From JAEXNA01 sp041676625 (GTDB lineage Bacteria; Vulcanimicrobiota; Xenobia; Xenobiales; JADMJV01), in NCBI GenBank assembly GCA_041676625.1, contig JBAYRN010000011.1:7847-71846 (forward strand): a stretch of DNA of 64,000 nucleotides, written 5' to 3'. The notes beneath the pieces are model-generated. The model worked only from the letters and a program-made list of their open reading frames with translations. It was not told the DNA's origin and searched no databases. Below are positions 52,933 to 62,532 of this stretch, one piece after another. Each line of letters starts with the position of its first letter. The first letter of the stretch is position 1. Position numbers and translations under genes: made by a program.

Positions 52933-53868
52933 CTAAGGGTGACTGAACAGCCGCGGTCCCGCCGACAGCGGCACGGCGGCCACAACCCCGCTCGGATTGA
53001 CCTTTTTATGAGACTGGTAGTAATGGTTGCGGATGTGGTCCATGTGGCAGGTCTCCTTGACCCCGGGGGTGTTGTAGACGCGCTCGAGATGAGCGGACAG
53101 GTTCGGATACTGGCAGATCATTCGCTTCGAGCACTTGAAATGGACGAAGTAAACAGGATCGAATCGCAAGGTGGTGGTGAAGAGGCAAATGTCGGCCTCG
53201 GTGAGTCTGTCTCCCACCAAGAATTTTTGCCTTTCGAGTCGGCGCTCCCAGCTATCGAGGGCGGCAAAGAGGGTGTCCACGGCCTGCTCGTAGCTTGGCT
53301 GGCTGGTGGCAAAACCGGCTTTGTAGACTCCGTTGTTGATCGGCTCGTAGATGGCGTCGAGGGTCTGGTCGATCTCGTCTGTTAGTTCCGCCGGACAGAG
53401 ATCGGGTGCTCCGGGCCGGTGCCAATCCCGCAGGCGGGTGGTAAAGCTCCGCAGGATCTCCCTGGACTCGTTGTTGATGATCGCGCTCTCTTTGATGTCC
53501 CACAGGATCGGTACGGTCACTCGCCCGGTGTAGTGCTCGTCGGCTTTCTTGTAGAGGTGGCGCAGTCGGTCGAAGTCGTAGAGGTGGTCCCTGGTGGAAC
53601 CTTCGTGTTCGGGGTGAAAACGCCAGCCCCCGTCGTCGAGATACCAATCCACGTAGGAGACCGAGATCTGGTCGGTCAAACCCAGTAAGGAACGGGCGAT
53701 CAGGGTTCGGTGGGCCCAGGGGCAGGCCCAGGATACGTAAAGATGGTAGCGGCCCGGTTCAAACTCCTCGAGGGTCTTGCGAAAGGTCGTGGGTGGGCGC
53801 TTGAACTTGCCCTCCTCGTCGTTCTTGTACCAGCCCTCTTTCCATTCTCCGTTGATGAATTCGCCCAT
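52933..53868 (-). CDS. yqjG: Glutathionyl-hydroquinone reductase (Xi-class GST)
   Basis: A 311-residue enzyme that removes glutathione from glutathionyl-hydroquinones. The catalytic SWACPWAHR, VPILWDIKESAIINNESREILR, GVYKAGFATSQPSYEQAV and RFDPVYFVHFKCSKRMI segments are diagnostic of the YqjG/ECM4 family. Length is normal. It implies some glutathione or similar thiol in the cell. Confidence 0.93.
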   Translation of the reverse strand: MGEFINGEWKEGWYKNDEEGKFKRPPTTFRKTLEEFEPGRYHLYVSWACPWAHRTLIARSLLGLTDQISVSYVDWYLDDGGWRFHPEHEGSTRDHLYDFDRLRHLYKKADEHYTGRVTVPILWDIKESAIINNESREILRSFTTRLRDWHRPGAPDLCPAELTDEIDQTLDAIYEPINNGVYKAGFATSQPSYEQAVDTLFAALDSWERRLERQKFLVGDRLTEADICLFTTTLRFDPVYFVHFKCSKRMICQYPNLSAHLERVYNTPGVKETCHMDHIRNHYYQSHKKVNPSGVVAAVPLSAGPRLFSHP

Positions 53869-53926
53869 GATGTCTCCTTGCTGTTCCCAACAAGATGACT
53901 ATACCGGAAAACATGATTAGGGACCT

Positions 53927-55321
53927 CTAATCCTTCGACCACTGGTGGTAGGCGAATCCCCCCACCACCATGGCCAGCCCCAGCCCACCCAGGGCTGGAT
54001 TTTTAAAAAGGAACTCAAGTGAAGGGCCGATGATGTGTTCGGCGAGGGGGCGAACGGTGACGTCGATCACTCTGTCTCCAGCTTGCTCCAGGGCCTGGAT
54101 GCCGAGTCCGCTGCCCAGGGCGTACAGGCTGCCGGCAGCGCTGGCCGCCGCACCGGTGCCGTGAAAGGCGGCGGTGGCGAGCTTGCCCGCGCGGGCTGAT
54201 TCCACCGCCTTCTTTCCAAAGGCGTAGGTGCTCAGCCCCAGACCGGCACCGGCTATCGCGGTGGTACCGTTGGAGAGCAGGCGCGAGGCCTCGGAAGCGC
54301 CCCAAGACCAGGCCGCGACCCCGGCCCCCGCTCCCAGCGCTGACGCTCCTATCGTCAATCCCAGAGAATTGAGAGGCCCGATACCGTTTTCCCGGAGGTG
54401 TCCGGCGGCGTGTCTTGCCACGGCTCCACCGAAGGCCGAAAGGGCCAGGCCACCGACCTCTCCGGCGTGCCCGGTGAAGAGCCCCCGGGTGGCTTCCAGC
54501 CCCAGGCCGTGGCCTGCAAGTTCCAGCCCTCCCAGTCCAGCTGCGGCCGCCCCTGAAAGCATAGCGGCGGTGGCGTAGTCGTTGCCGCTGCCGGAAATCA
54601 GATTCTTCCCGGCATGAGTTGCCGCCACCGCGGCTCCCCCAACCAGCAGGCTTCCACCCGCCACGGCGGCGGCCGGAGATCCGGCTAGAAACTCCAGGGT
54701 GCCGGTAAACGCCCTGTCGAGCACCGGAAGGCCCAGGTCGCGGCCCACCAATTCGGCTCCCGCCAGTCCTGCAGCCACGGATCCCACGGCCGCTCCGGTG
54801 CCCAGGGCGGCGTGCGCGGGCTTGTTGCTGCCGTCCTGGCTCAGTTTCCCGAATTGGGAGACCGCGGCTTTCCCCGCCGCCCCGGCACCGGCCAGCAGAG
54901 CACCTCCCAGCAGGGCCTGGCCGTGGTCAAACACGACTCCCGTGAAAGCCCGGTCCAGGATCGGTAGGTCGAAGGCCATTCCCACCACCTGAGTTCCACC
55001 CAGCGCGGCGGCGGTACCCAGAGCTATCTTGGCGGTGGCTTTGGCGTTGTTTTCTCCCACATCGTTGACCACCGCGTCGTGGACGGCGGCTGCCCCCAAA
55101 ACTGCGACACCGGTACCGGCGGCCGGCACGATCCCGTAGCGGGCCACCCGGGCAAAGGTGTCGGACTGAAAAGCTCCCCCGGCGATCACGGCCGAGGCCG
55201 CTACCGAAGCGGCACCAGCTCCCACCTTATGGTCCCGGACCGAGCGTCCAATTTTAGAATTCTTGATTTTTTGATAGGGCGTCTCTTTGATCGGTCTTTG
55301 ACGCGTCGAGGTGATCTGCAT
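53927..55321 (-). CDS. Gly/Ala-rich protein with about 79-residue tandem repeats
   Basis: A 464-residue protein built from at least three, probably five, repeats: L-P-I-L-D-R-A-F-T-G at 119-128, LPVLDRAFTG at 198-207 and a diverged LGLEATRGLFTG at 273-284, each followed by a hydrophobic Gly/Ala helix pair (GGALLAGAGAAG, GGSLLVGGAAVAA, GLALSAFGGAVA). No signal peptide; the start is basic. It could sit in a membrane or form a helical shell. No family recognised. Confidence 0.6.
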   Translation of the reverse strand: MQITSTRQRPIKETPYQKIKNSKIGRSVRDHKVGAGAASVAASAVIAGGAFQSDTFARVARYGIVPAAGTGVAVLGAAAVHDAVVNDVGENNAKATAKIALGTAAALGGTQVVGMAFDLPILDRAFTGVVFDHGQALLGGALLAGAGAAGKAAVSQFGKLSQDGSNKPAHAALGTGAAVGSVAAGLAGAELVGRDLGLPVLDRAFTGTLEFLAGSPAAAVAGGSLLVGGAAVAATHAGKNLISGSGNDYATAAMLSGAAAAGLGGLELAGHGLGLEATRGLFTGHAGEVGGLALSAFGGAVARHAAGHLRENGIGPLNSLGLTIGASALGAGAGVAAWSWGASEASRLLSNGTTAIAGAGLGLSTYAFGKKAVESARAGKLATAAFHGTGAAASAAGSLYALGSGLGIQALEQAGDRVIDVTVRPLAEHIIGPSLEFLFKNPALGGLGLAMVVGGFAYHQWSKD

Positions 55322-55411
55322 AACACATTCCTGAGTCGAGTGATTTTTTTAATCCTCGCACGTTGGCGTCACGGGAATGTTAATCTGCAGTTAAATTTAC
55401 CAATGAACGAT

Positions 55412-56821
55412 TCAGGTGCGTTCCCGGTCCAACCGGTCCCGGATCTCCGCCGGCAACGGGACTTCCACCGGGAACTCCTGAGCTGCCGCCCGTCGCCAGC
55501 CCCAGAAGGCCCGCTGATAGTCGGCTTGAGCTTTGGCCAGGCCAAACCTGGCTCGGGAGCGAGCGGCCTGGGAATCCAGCAGTTCCACGGTGGTGGAGAT
55601 GCCGTTTTCGTAGCGGAGCTGGGCCACCCGAAAGGCTTCGTCGGCCTGCTGCACGTTGGCCTGGGAGACCTCGATAGAGCGCCAGCGATCCTGAAGTTGC
55701 CGATAGGTCTCCGCGGTCTCGACCACCACATCCCGCTCTCGCTGCTCTAGATCGGCTTCCAGTTGCTTGACGACCTGCTCGGCCTGCAGGGCCCGATTCT
55801 TGGTCACACCCCCATCGAAGAGTGGGATGGAAAGAACCAGCGAGGTGGTATTTTGGGTACCGGGGCTGAGGCCGGTGGCGTTTCGATTGATGGTCTGATT
55901 CTGGAGAGACAGCATGGGCGACCCCTCGGATCGGGTCAGATCCACTCTGGCTTTGGCAGCCTCCACGGCCCAGCGCAGGGCTCGCAAATCCGGACGTCGT
56001 TCCAAGATTTCAGGCTGTTCGTCGCTCAGGGTGGTGGGTTCGGGGGATTCTAACTCCAGAGGGGTCAACCGCAGTTCCTGGTCCAAATTTACCCCCATAA
56101 ACGATTTGAGGCGGGCCAGAGCGTTTTGTCGCTGGGTATTGGCCACGATGAGTTCATGCTCGGCCTGGCTGGCTGCAGCACCCGTGCTCAAGACGTCAAA
56201 CTTCGCCACTACCCCCTGTTCGAAGAGCTGCTCGGTGACCTTGAGGTTGGCCCGCTGAGCTTCGAGATCATCGCTTGCGATCTTCAGGGCATCATCGGCC
56301 ACCAGGGCCTGGATATAGAGCTCGGCGCCTCCCAGGATCACCTGGTGCAACTGATCCAGGTACTCTTCCTGGGCGCTCCGGCGACTGAGCTTGGAGGCCA
56401 ACACACTAAATCTTAGTCTCCCGAAGGTATAGATGGGTTGCCGCAAAATGAGGGCGAAGCTGTAGTTGTCCGATGGCTGAATGACCTGGCCGCCGTTAAA
56501 GGAGACCTCCGGGGTCACTCGCTGATACTGGGCTTGAAAATCAACCGTGGGGTTGGCTTGGGTGTAGGCCTCTTCCACTTCGTACTCCCGTTGCTGGATC
56601 ACCGCGATCTGCCGATCCAGAGAGGGAGAGGTGGCCAGGGATAGCGCCAGGGCCTGGGAAAGGTCCAGATGCAAAACCTCTCCACTCACCGACAGCGCCG
56701 GGCGCTCCCGGGGGGGCGGCGCCAGTGCCTCAGGGTCCACCGGGTCGGCCTTTGTGAAGGCCGGCAGGCTGAGGAAAAGGGGTAGAACGATGAGGAAAGA
56801 CTTCCATCTTCTTGTAAACAC
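55412..56821 (-). CDS. TolC-family outer membrane efflux protein
   Basis: A 469-residue outer membrane factor with a signal peptide (MFTRRWKSFLIVLPLFLSLPAFTKA) and two OEP repeats: LDLSQALALSLATSPSLDRQIA, RQPIYTFGRLRFSVLASK, then ALRWAVEAAKARVDLTRSEGSP, SIPLFDGGVTKNRALQAEQ and QLRYENGISTTVELLDSQ. It is divergent from a TetR gene whose operator lies in the shared gap, and from the MFP-RND genes beyond, so it is the exit channel of that pump. Confidence 0.9.
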   Translation of the reverse strand: MFTRRWKSFLIVLPLFLSLPAFTKADPVDPEALAPPPRERPALSVSGEVLHLDLSQALALSLATSPSLDRQIAVIQQREYEVEEAYTQANPTVDFQAQYQRVTPEVSFNGGQVIQPSDNYSFALILRQPIYTFGRLRFSVLASKLSRRSAQEEYLDQLHQVILGGAELYIQALVADDALKIASDDLEAQRANLKVTEQLFEQGVVAKFDVLSTGAAASQAEHELIVANTQRQNALARLKSFMGVNLDQELRLTPLELESPEPTTLSDEQPEILERRPDLRALRWAVEAAKARVDLTRSEGSPMLSLQNQTINRNATGLSPGTQNTTSLVLSIPLFDGGVTKNRALQAEQVVKQLEADLEQRERDVVVETAETYRQLQDRWRSIEVSQANVQQADEAFRVAQLRYENGISTTVELLDSQAARSRARFGLAKAQADYQRAFWGWRRAAAQEFPVEVPLPAEIRDRLDRERT

Positions 56822-56823
56822 CC

Positions 56824-56835
56824 GTTTAATTAAAC
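56824..56835. promoter_or_regulatory. Palindrome between tolC-like and tetR genes
   Basis: GTTTAATTAAAC is a perfect 12-base palindrome just before the tolC-like ATG on the other strand. It may be a second operator or part of the tolC-like promoter. Confidence 0.4.
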
Positions 56836-56863
56836 ACCTGTTGACTTTCTTGTCAATAGTGTT
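56833..56863. promoter_or_regulatory. TetR-type operator candidate
   Basis: Two nested inverted repeats around a common centre: AACAC/GTGTT outside and TTGAC/GTCAA inside, with six bases between. It covers the -35 hexamer of tetR and reaches its -10, so binding would block tetR; the tolC-like promoter is next to it. This is the usual form of a TetR operator. Confidence 0.6.
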
Positions 56864-56868
56864 ATTCT
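56841..56868 (+). promoter_or_regulatory. Promoter of the tetR gene
   Basis: TTGACT (56841-56846) and TATTCT (56863-56868) are 16 bases apart. The ATG at 56876 is only seven bases after the -10, so the transcript would start at or next to the start codon (leaderless). Confidence 0.6.
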
Positions 56869-56875
56869 AGCCCCT

Positions 56876-57457
56876 ATGACATCCCAAGAGCTGAAGAAAT
56901 CGGAGCGAACCCGGTTGGCAATTCTGCATTCGGCTCGCGCGGCTTTCCTGCAGCGTGGATACGACCAGGTGGGGCTGCGGGAGATTGCAGCCGGAGCCGA
57001 TGTGACAGCGGCTCTGGTCAATCGCTACTTCGGCTCCAAGCAGGGACTCCTCAAAGAGGTTTTGCGGGACGACAACGACTACTCCGAACTGTACGAGGGG
57101 GTGCAGGAGGAGATGGGTCTGAGGATGGCCCGGTTCTTGATCACCGGGTACTTGACTCGCAAGAGCGGGGAGTTGCTCGATTGCAATACCGATCGCCTCT
57201 TGATCTTCGTTCGATCGCTGGGCTGTGAAGAAGCTATGCCGATCCTCCGGGAGCACGTGGCCGAAAGGATCAGCGGGCCGCTTACCAAGGTCTTGCCGGG
57301 TGAGCACCGGGAAGCCAAGGCGTCGTTGTTGATCTCTCACTTCTTTGGCTTTCTGGTCGTTCACAAAGTGGTGGGAGCGGCTTGCGCGACCAGAGCGGAT
57401 ACCGAGGCGGTGGAGCGACAGCTCGCCGCCAGTCTACAAACTATTATCGACTCGTAG
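56876..57457 (+). CDS. TetR-family regulator of the RND efflux locus
   Basis: A 193-residue repressor. The N-terminal helix-turn-helix (RLAILHSARAAFLQRGYDQVGLREIAAGADVTAALVNRYFGSKQGLLKEV) is canonical; the rest binds the inducer. It is divergent from the tolC-like gene and directly precedes the MFP gene (eight bases), so it most likely represses both sides through the palindrome upstream of it. Confidence 0.9.
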   Translation: MTSQELKKSERTRLAILHSARAAFLQRGYDQVGLREIAAGADVTAALVNRYFGSKQGLLKEVLRDDNDYSELYEGVQEEMGLRMARFLITGYLTRKSGELLDCNTDRLLIFVRSLGCEEAMPILREHVAERISGPLTKVLPGEHREAKASLLISHFFGFLVVHKVVGAACATRADTEAVERQLAASLQTIIDS

Positions 57458-57465
57458 GTGACACA

Positions 57466-58809
57466 ATGAAGCGAAGTTTTTTTCTTCTACCGACCTTGAT
57501 TAGCGTGATTCTCGTGGGGATGAGCGGCTGTGGGGGCAATAAGCAAGGCCCCGGGGCTCCGCCTGCCCCGCCCCCACCCCTGGTCAAGGTCGCAACCGCC
57601 GAGATAAAGAGAGTAGACTCCTCGCGCCATCTGGTGGCCGAACTCAAAGCCCCGGAAGCCGCCGACATCCGCTCCCGGGTGGAGGGCTACTTGCTGTCTC
57701 ATAGCTTTCGGGAGGGCAGTCCGGTGGTGGCCGGCCAGGTGCTGTTTCAACTCGACCCCCGCCCCTACGAAGCCAGTCTGGCAGCAGCCCGGGCTCAGGT
57801 AGCCCAGGCCGAAGGGCGACTCCAGCAGTCCAACGCCACGCTGGTTCAGCGCCAAGCGTCGGAAGAGCGGGCGCGTCAGCAGGTGACGGTGCTTCAGGTG
57901 GACGCCGAATTGGAGGAAGCGCGGGCCAATCTCCGGGCTACCGAACGGGAAGTGGAGCGGTTTAAGCCGTTGGTCGAGAACGGGGCGGTGCCGCCCCAGC
58001 GCTACGACGAGGTGGTCGACCGGCACAAGGTGGCCCTCTCGCGTTATGAGAGCGTGCAGGCGCGGCTGCGCAACACCAAGGTGGGCGAGCGGGCCGACGT
58101 GAGGGAGAGCGGGGCCAACGTGGAGGCGGCCCAGGCCGATGTTCGAGCCGCCCAGGCTTCCCTACAGGCAGCCCGGGCGCAACTTCAAGCCGCCCAGCTC
58201 AATCTGAATTACACCACCATCCGGGCACCCTTCAGCGGGGTGATCGGAACCCTGGGCGTCGACGTGGGAAGTCTGATCATTCCCGGGCAGACCAGACTGG
58301 CTACTCTTTCCAAGAACGACCCCATCTACGCGGATTTTCCGGTGGACGAAGCGGCCTACCTGAAACTGGCTTCAGGCCCCGGCTTTGACCAGGCTCCTTT
58401 TGAACTGGTGCTGGCCAATGAGCAGGCTTATCCCCACAAAGGTCGCTTCGTGCTGGTGGACCGCAGCATCAATCAGCAGACGGGCACCATCACCGTCCGG
58501 GCCGCTTTCCCCAACCCCAATCATCTGTTGAAGCCGGGCGGATTCGGCCGGGTGAAGATGCAGACCGATACTCTCCAAAATGCAGTGGTTATACCTCAGA
58601 AGGCACTCACCAACTTTCAGTCTCTGGACGCGGTGTACGTGTTGAAGGATGACATGACCGTGGAGCAGAGGAGGGTGACGCTGGGTGAAAAGCTGGATGG
58701 CGAGGTGGTCGTATTGGAGGGGGTGAACGCGGGCGAGCGCGTGGTGACGGAAGGGCTGCAAAAGATTCGCCCCGGAGCTACCGTCAGCCTGGAAGACAAG
58801 GTGTCCTGA
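57466..58809 (+). CDS. RND efflux periplasmic adaptor (MFP) lipoprotein
   Basis: A 447-residue HlyD/AcrA-type adaptor. The signal ends in a lipobox (GMSGC). The biotinyl-lipoyl halves (VAELKAPEAADIRSRVEGYL and NYTTIRAPFSGVIGTLGVDVGSL) flank a coiled-coil hairpin with many Ala/Gln/Arg, followed by a beta-barrel domain (DPIYADFPVDEAAYL). ATG at 57466. It is followed after one base by the RND gene. Confidence 0.92.
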   Translation: MKRSFFLLPTLISVILVGMSGCGGNKQGPGAPPAPPPPLVKVATAEIKRVDSSRHLVAELKAPEAADIRSRVEGYLLSHSFREGSPVVAGQVLFQLDPRPYEASLAAARAQVAQAEGRLQQSNATLVQRQASEERARQQVTVLQVDAELEEARANLRATEREVERFKPLVENGAVPPQRYDEVVDRHKVALSRYESVQARLRNTKVGERADVRESGANVEAAQADVRAAQASLQAARAQLQAAQLNLNYTTIRAPFSGVIGTLGVDVGSLIIPGQTRLATLSKNDPIYADFPVDEAAYLKLASGPGFDQAPFELVLANEQAYPHKGRFVLVDRSINQQTGTITVRAAFPNPNHLLKPGGFGRVKMQTDTLQNAVVIPQKALTNFQSLDAVYVLKDDMTVEQRRVTLGEKLDGEVVVLEGVNAGERVVTEGLQKIRPGATVSLEDKVS

Positions 58810-58810
58810 C

Positions 58811-61800
58811 GTGTCTGCTTCAACCTTCATTCGCCGCCCGGTACTCTCTATCGTTATTTCCATTTTGATCACCCTGGTCGGTGCCCTGGCCATCCCCAAT
58901 ATGGCGGTACAGCGCTTTCCCGACCTGGTACCGCCAACCGTGATGGTGACCGCTACCTATCCCGGGGCCGATGCCGTGACGCTGGAGCAAACGGTCGCCA
59001 CTCAGATCGAGCAAGAGGTCAACGGGGCCGAGCACATGATCTACATGTCGAGCAAATCTTCGAGCGACGGTGCCTATCAGTTGACGGTCAGCTTCGAGGT
59101 GGGGACCGACGTAGATCTGGCTGCGGTAGACGTGCAGAACCGGGTCAACCGCAGCACCCCTACTCTGCCTGAAGAAGTGGTTCGAAACGGTATCACGGTG
59201 GCTAAACAGTCCACCCAGTTCTTGATGGTACCCACGCTCTATTCGCCCGACGGTAGCTACGACAAGCTCTTTCTGAGTAACTACGCTTCCATCAACCTGC
59301 TGGACCCGATCAGTCGGGTTCCCGGGGTAGGTGGGGTGGAGATGCGGGCGGGTGCCGCCGACTACGCCATGCGGATCTGGGCCCGTCCCGACATGCTGGC
59401 CAAGCTGGGGGTGACCTCCGGCGACATCGTGTCGGCGCTGCAGGAGCAAAACGTACAAGCGGCCGCGGGCAGCGTGGGTCAGCCTCCTCAGGCCTCGGGG
59501 CTGGACTTTCAGTATCCGGTCAAGGTGAAGGGCCAACTCGACACGGTCGAAGATTTTGAGAACGTCGTGGTCAAGGTGGGCGATAGCAACGAGATCGTTC
59601 GCATTCGAGACGTCGCTCGAACAGAGTTGGGGGCGGAGGATTATGGAAGCTTCGGCCGGAGAAACGGTAACGAAGCCATTCCGATCCTGATTTTCCAACG
59701 ACCGGGGGCCAACGCTCTGGATGTGGCCGCGGCGGTGAAGGCGGAACTCGAACGTCTCTCTGAAACCTTTCCGGAAGGGATCGCGCTGGACATTACCTAT
59801 GACGCCACTCTGGTGGTGCAAGCATCGGTGGCCGGGGTTTTGAAAACCCTGGCTGAAGCTTTCGTGCTGGTGGTGCTGGTGGTGTTCACTTTTCTGGGCA
59901 ACTTTCGGGCCACTTTTATCCCGCTGCTGGCGGTGCCCGTCTCTCTGGTCGGTACCTTTGCCATTCTGTTTTTCTTCGGCTATTCCATCAACACCTTGAC
60001 TCTGCTGGCCATGGTACTGGCTATCGGTATCGTGGTGGACGACGCGATCGTGGTGGTGGAGGCGGTGGAGCACCACATCGAGGAAGGGATGAGCCCCCTG
60101 GCTGCGACCGAGCAAGCCATGAGCGAGGTGGCGGTGCCGGTCATCGCGATCGCTCTGGTACTCTGCTCGGTGTTTGTGCCGGTGGCCTTTCTGGGTGGGC
60201 TGACAGGCGAACTGTTTCGCCAGTTCGCGGTCACCATGTCGGCCTCGGTTTTGCTTTCGGCGGTGGTGGCTCTGACCCTCACTCCGGCGCTGTGCCAATT
60301 GGTCCTGAAGCCGCGCCAGAAGCTGTGGGGCCCTTTCGGGCTTTACATCTCGGCCTTCGAAAAGATCTTTGCCAAGATGCTGGGCGCCTACTCCTATCTG
60401 GTGAAGATTCTGGTCCGGCGAATCTTTATCGTGGGTATCTTCATCGTGGCCGTCTTTTTGGGCCTGGGTTGGTTTCAGAAAACTCTGCCCACTGGTCTGG
60501 TACCGGCTGAAGACAACGGTTACTTGCTGCTGAGCATTTCCTTGCCTCCAGGCAGCGCCCTGGAGCGAACCGACGCGGTGGCCAAGCAGATCGAGCAGTT
60601 TGTTATGGAGACCCCGGGGGTGAACTCTATGGTGATGTTCGGCGGAACCAACATTCTCACCGGAAACCGGGGGCCCAGCTATGCCTCGAGCTTCGTGATC
60701 CTGGACTCCTGGGATCAGCGGACCGACCCTTCCCAGTCGGCCGGGGCGATTCAGGGGGCGCTTATGGGTAAGTTTGCCACCATTGAGGAAGCTAGCGTCC
60801 TGGTCATAAACCCCCCCCCGATCCCCGGACTCGGACTCTCCGGCGGTTTCGTTCTGGAACTGCAAGACAGAGGGGGACACACGCCCCAGGAGTTGGAAGC
60901 CGTAACTCAGAGCTTTCTGACCGCGATGCGCCAGGAGCCCCAACTTTCTCCCCAATCCTTCAGTCCTTTCTCCACGGGCGTTCCTCAGGTTTTTCTGGAG
61001 ATCGACCGAGAGAAGGTCAAAGTTTTGGGAGTCCCCCTCAACTCAGTGTTTTCCACACTGCAGGTCAATCTCGGCGGACGATTCGTGAATCTGTTTAACA
61101 AGTTCGGACGTACCTGGCGGGTGTACTTACAGTCTGAAGCGGATTTCCGCAGAACTCCTGAGGACATTGGAAACCTCTTCGTGCGCGGTAAAGACGACGT
61201 CATGATTCCGCTATCCACCCTGACCAATGTGCAGATGACGACCGCTCCCGACCTGGTACAGCGTTACAATCTGTATCGTACCGCCGAGATCTACGGCTCT
61301 CCTGCGATGACGGCGAGTTCCGCCGAAGGTCTGGAAGCGGTAGAGCGGTTGGCAGCGACTAATCTCCCCCGGGGCTACGGCTTCGAGTGGACCGGTACCG
61401 CCTATCAGGAAAAGAAATCGGCCGGGCAGCAAGGCCAGGTTTTGATGCTGGCGCTGGTCTTCGTGTTTCTCTTTTTGGCCGCCCAGTACGAGAGCTGGGC
61501 CATCCCGTTTTCCATCTTGCTGGGGCTCCCCATCGGTATCCTGGGCGCCTACGGCGGCTTGATGCTGACCGGCCACACCAACAACGTTTATGCCCAGATC
61601 GGGATCATCACAATCGTCGGATTGGCGGCCAAGAACGCCATCCTCATCGTGGAGTTTGCCAAGGATAAGTATGAGCGAGGCGCCGGCCTGCGGGAGGCAG
61701 CCCTGGAGGGCGCGCGTCTGCGCTTCCGGCCCATTCTGATGACCTCCTTTGCTTTCATTATGGGGGTCATTCCGATGGCTCTGGCCGGCGGGGCCGGGGC

Positions 61801-61954
61801 GGCCGGGCAGCAGTCGCTGGGCACCGCCGTGGTGGTCGGCATGACGGTGGCCACGGTGTTCGGGGTCTTCGTGATTCCGTCATTGTACGTGGCCGCACAA
61901 CGGATGGCCGAGCGGTTGTCTGGGGTCTCGCCCCGGGGTGGTCCGGAAGCCTGA
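58811..61954 (+). CDS. RND multidrug efflux transporter (HAE1 type)
   Basis: A 1047-residue inner membrane proton/drug antiporter of the AcrB family. FIRRPVLSIVISILITLVGALAI, the periplasmic porter domain start (VQRFPDLVPPTVMVTATYPGA), the proton-relay aspartates in IGIVVDDAIVVVEAVE, and GQVLMLALVFVFLFLAAQYESW in the second half are diagnostic. The start is a GTG at 58811, one base after the adaptor stop. Full length, followed by a terminator. With the TolC-like protein it forms a complete tripartite pump. Confidence 0.95.
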   Translation: MSASTFIRRPVLSIVISILITLVGALAIPNMAVQRFPDLVPPTVMVTATYPGADAVTLEQTVATQIEQEVNGAEHMIYMSSKSSSDGAYQLTVSFEVGTDVDLAAVDVQNRVNRSTPTLPEEVVRNGITVAKQSTQFLMVPTLYSPDGSYDKLFLSNYASINLLDPISRVPGVGGVEMRAGAADYAMRIWARPDMLAKLGVTSGDIVSALQEQNVQAAAGSVGQPPQASGLDFQYPVKVKGQLDTVEDFENVVVKVGDSNEIVRIRDVARTELGAEDYGSFGRRNGNEAIPILIFQRPGANALDVAAAVKAELERLSETFPEGIALDITYDATLVVQASVAGVLKTLAEAFVLVVLVVFTFLGNFRATFIPLLAVPVSLVGTFAILFFFGYSINTLTLLAMVLAIGIVVDDAIVVVEAVEHHIEEGMSPLAATEQAMSEVAVPVIAIALVLCSVFVPVAFLGGLTGELFRQFAVTMSASVLLSAVVALTLTPALCQLVLKPRQKLWGPFGLYISAFEKIFAKMLGAYSYLVKILVRRIFIVGIFIVAVFLGLGWFQKTLPTGLVPAEDNGYLLLSISLPPGSALERTDAVAKQIEQFVMETPGVNSMVMFGGTNILTGNRGPSYASSFVILDSWDQRTDPSQSAGAIQGALMGKFATIEEASVLVINPPPIPGLGLSGGFVLELQDRGGHTPQELEAVTQSFLTAMRQEPQLSPQSFSPFSTGVPQVFLEIDREKVKVLGVPLNSVFSTLQVNLGGRFVNLFNKFGRTWRVYLQSEADFRRTPEDIGNLFVRGKDDVMIPLSTLTNVQMTTAPDLVQRYNLYRTAEIYGSPAMTASSAEGLEAVERLAATNLPRGYGFEWTGTAYQEKKSAGQQGQVLMLALVFVFLFLAAQYESWAIPFSILLGLPIGILGAYGGLMLTGHTNNVYAQIGIITIVGLAAKNAILIVEFAKDKYERGAGLREAALEGARLRFRPILMTSFAFIMGVIPMALAGGAGAAGQQSLGTAVVVGMTVATVFGVFVIPSLYVAAQRMAERLSGVSPRGGPEA

Positions 61955-61977
61955 TCAAGGATGAAATGCAAATAAAA

Positions 61978-61999
61978 AAGGGCCCCAGGCGGGGCCCTT
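61978..61999. terminator. Terminator after the RND gene
   Basis: AAGGGCCCC and GGGGCCCTT form a perfect nine-base stem around AGGC, with A residues before and TAGTCTT after. It can serve the convergent gene as well. Confidence 0.8.
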
Positions 62000-62029
62000 A
62001 GTCTTAGGAGGGGGAAATTTGAGGGGAAC

Positions 62030-62491
62030 TTAGTTGCCGACCCGGACGAACAGTGTCTTGAAGGTGTGACCGTCAGAGTTCGACCGGGCAACTCCCCAGT
62101 ACTGGCCGTTGGGCTGAAGCTCCAGGGAAAACTCTCCAACTTCACCGTAGTCCCAGTCTTCGCTGAAAGTCCAGTGACCATTCTGGTAAGTGTGGTTGAA
62201 AGAGCGATAGGCGTGTTTGGGGTAAGTGTTGGCGGAGAGTGATAGGGGAGTAGCGATGTAGTCGTCGCCGGCTTTGCGGATATCGAGCCGGGCCATAAAT
62301 TCACGGTGGCACCCATAAACCAGATACTGCTCCCAGACGCCTTCAACCTGAATAGGTAGGGTTTCCGAGGCAGCAACCACTGCGGGTGTGGTGGATGGCG
62401 CCGCCCTATTCGGGACCAGGAGGTTCCACAGGGCCACGCTACTGAGGAGGAAGAGGAGGGATACGATGAGCTGAGTTCTGGCTTTTATCAT
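62030..62491 (-). CDS. Exported hypothetical protein
   Basis: A 153-residue protein with an N-terminal membrane or signal helix (IVSLLFLLSSVALWNLL). The rest is beta-rich with many aromatics (EGVWEQYLVYGCHREFMA, TYQNGHWTFSEDWDYGEVGEF, NGQYWGVARSNSDGH), as in small lipocalin-like or barrel proteins. No family recognised. Confidence 0.55.
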   Translation of the reverse strand: MIKARTQLIVSLLFLLSSVALWNLLVPNRAAPSTTPAVVAASETLPIQVEGVWEQYLVYGCHREFMARLDIRKAGDDYIATPLSLSANTYPKHAYRSFNHTYQNGHWTFSEDWDYGEVGEFSLELQPNGQYWGVARSNSDGHTFKTLFVRVGN

Positions 62492-62532
62492 AGTTACATT
62501 AAACCATGATCGGGGAAGAAAGTCGCGTGCTT

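Noticed and set aside
58820..60955. 711-codon open frame opposite the RND transporter gene
   Set aside because: His/Arg/Gln-rich shadow of a strong coding sequence; no ribosome site and no homology-like motifs.
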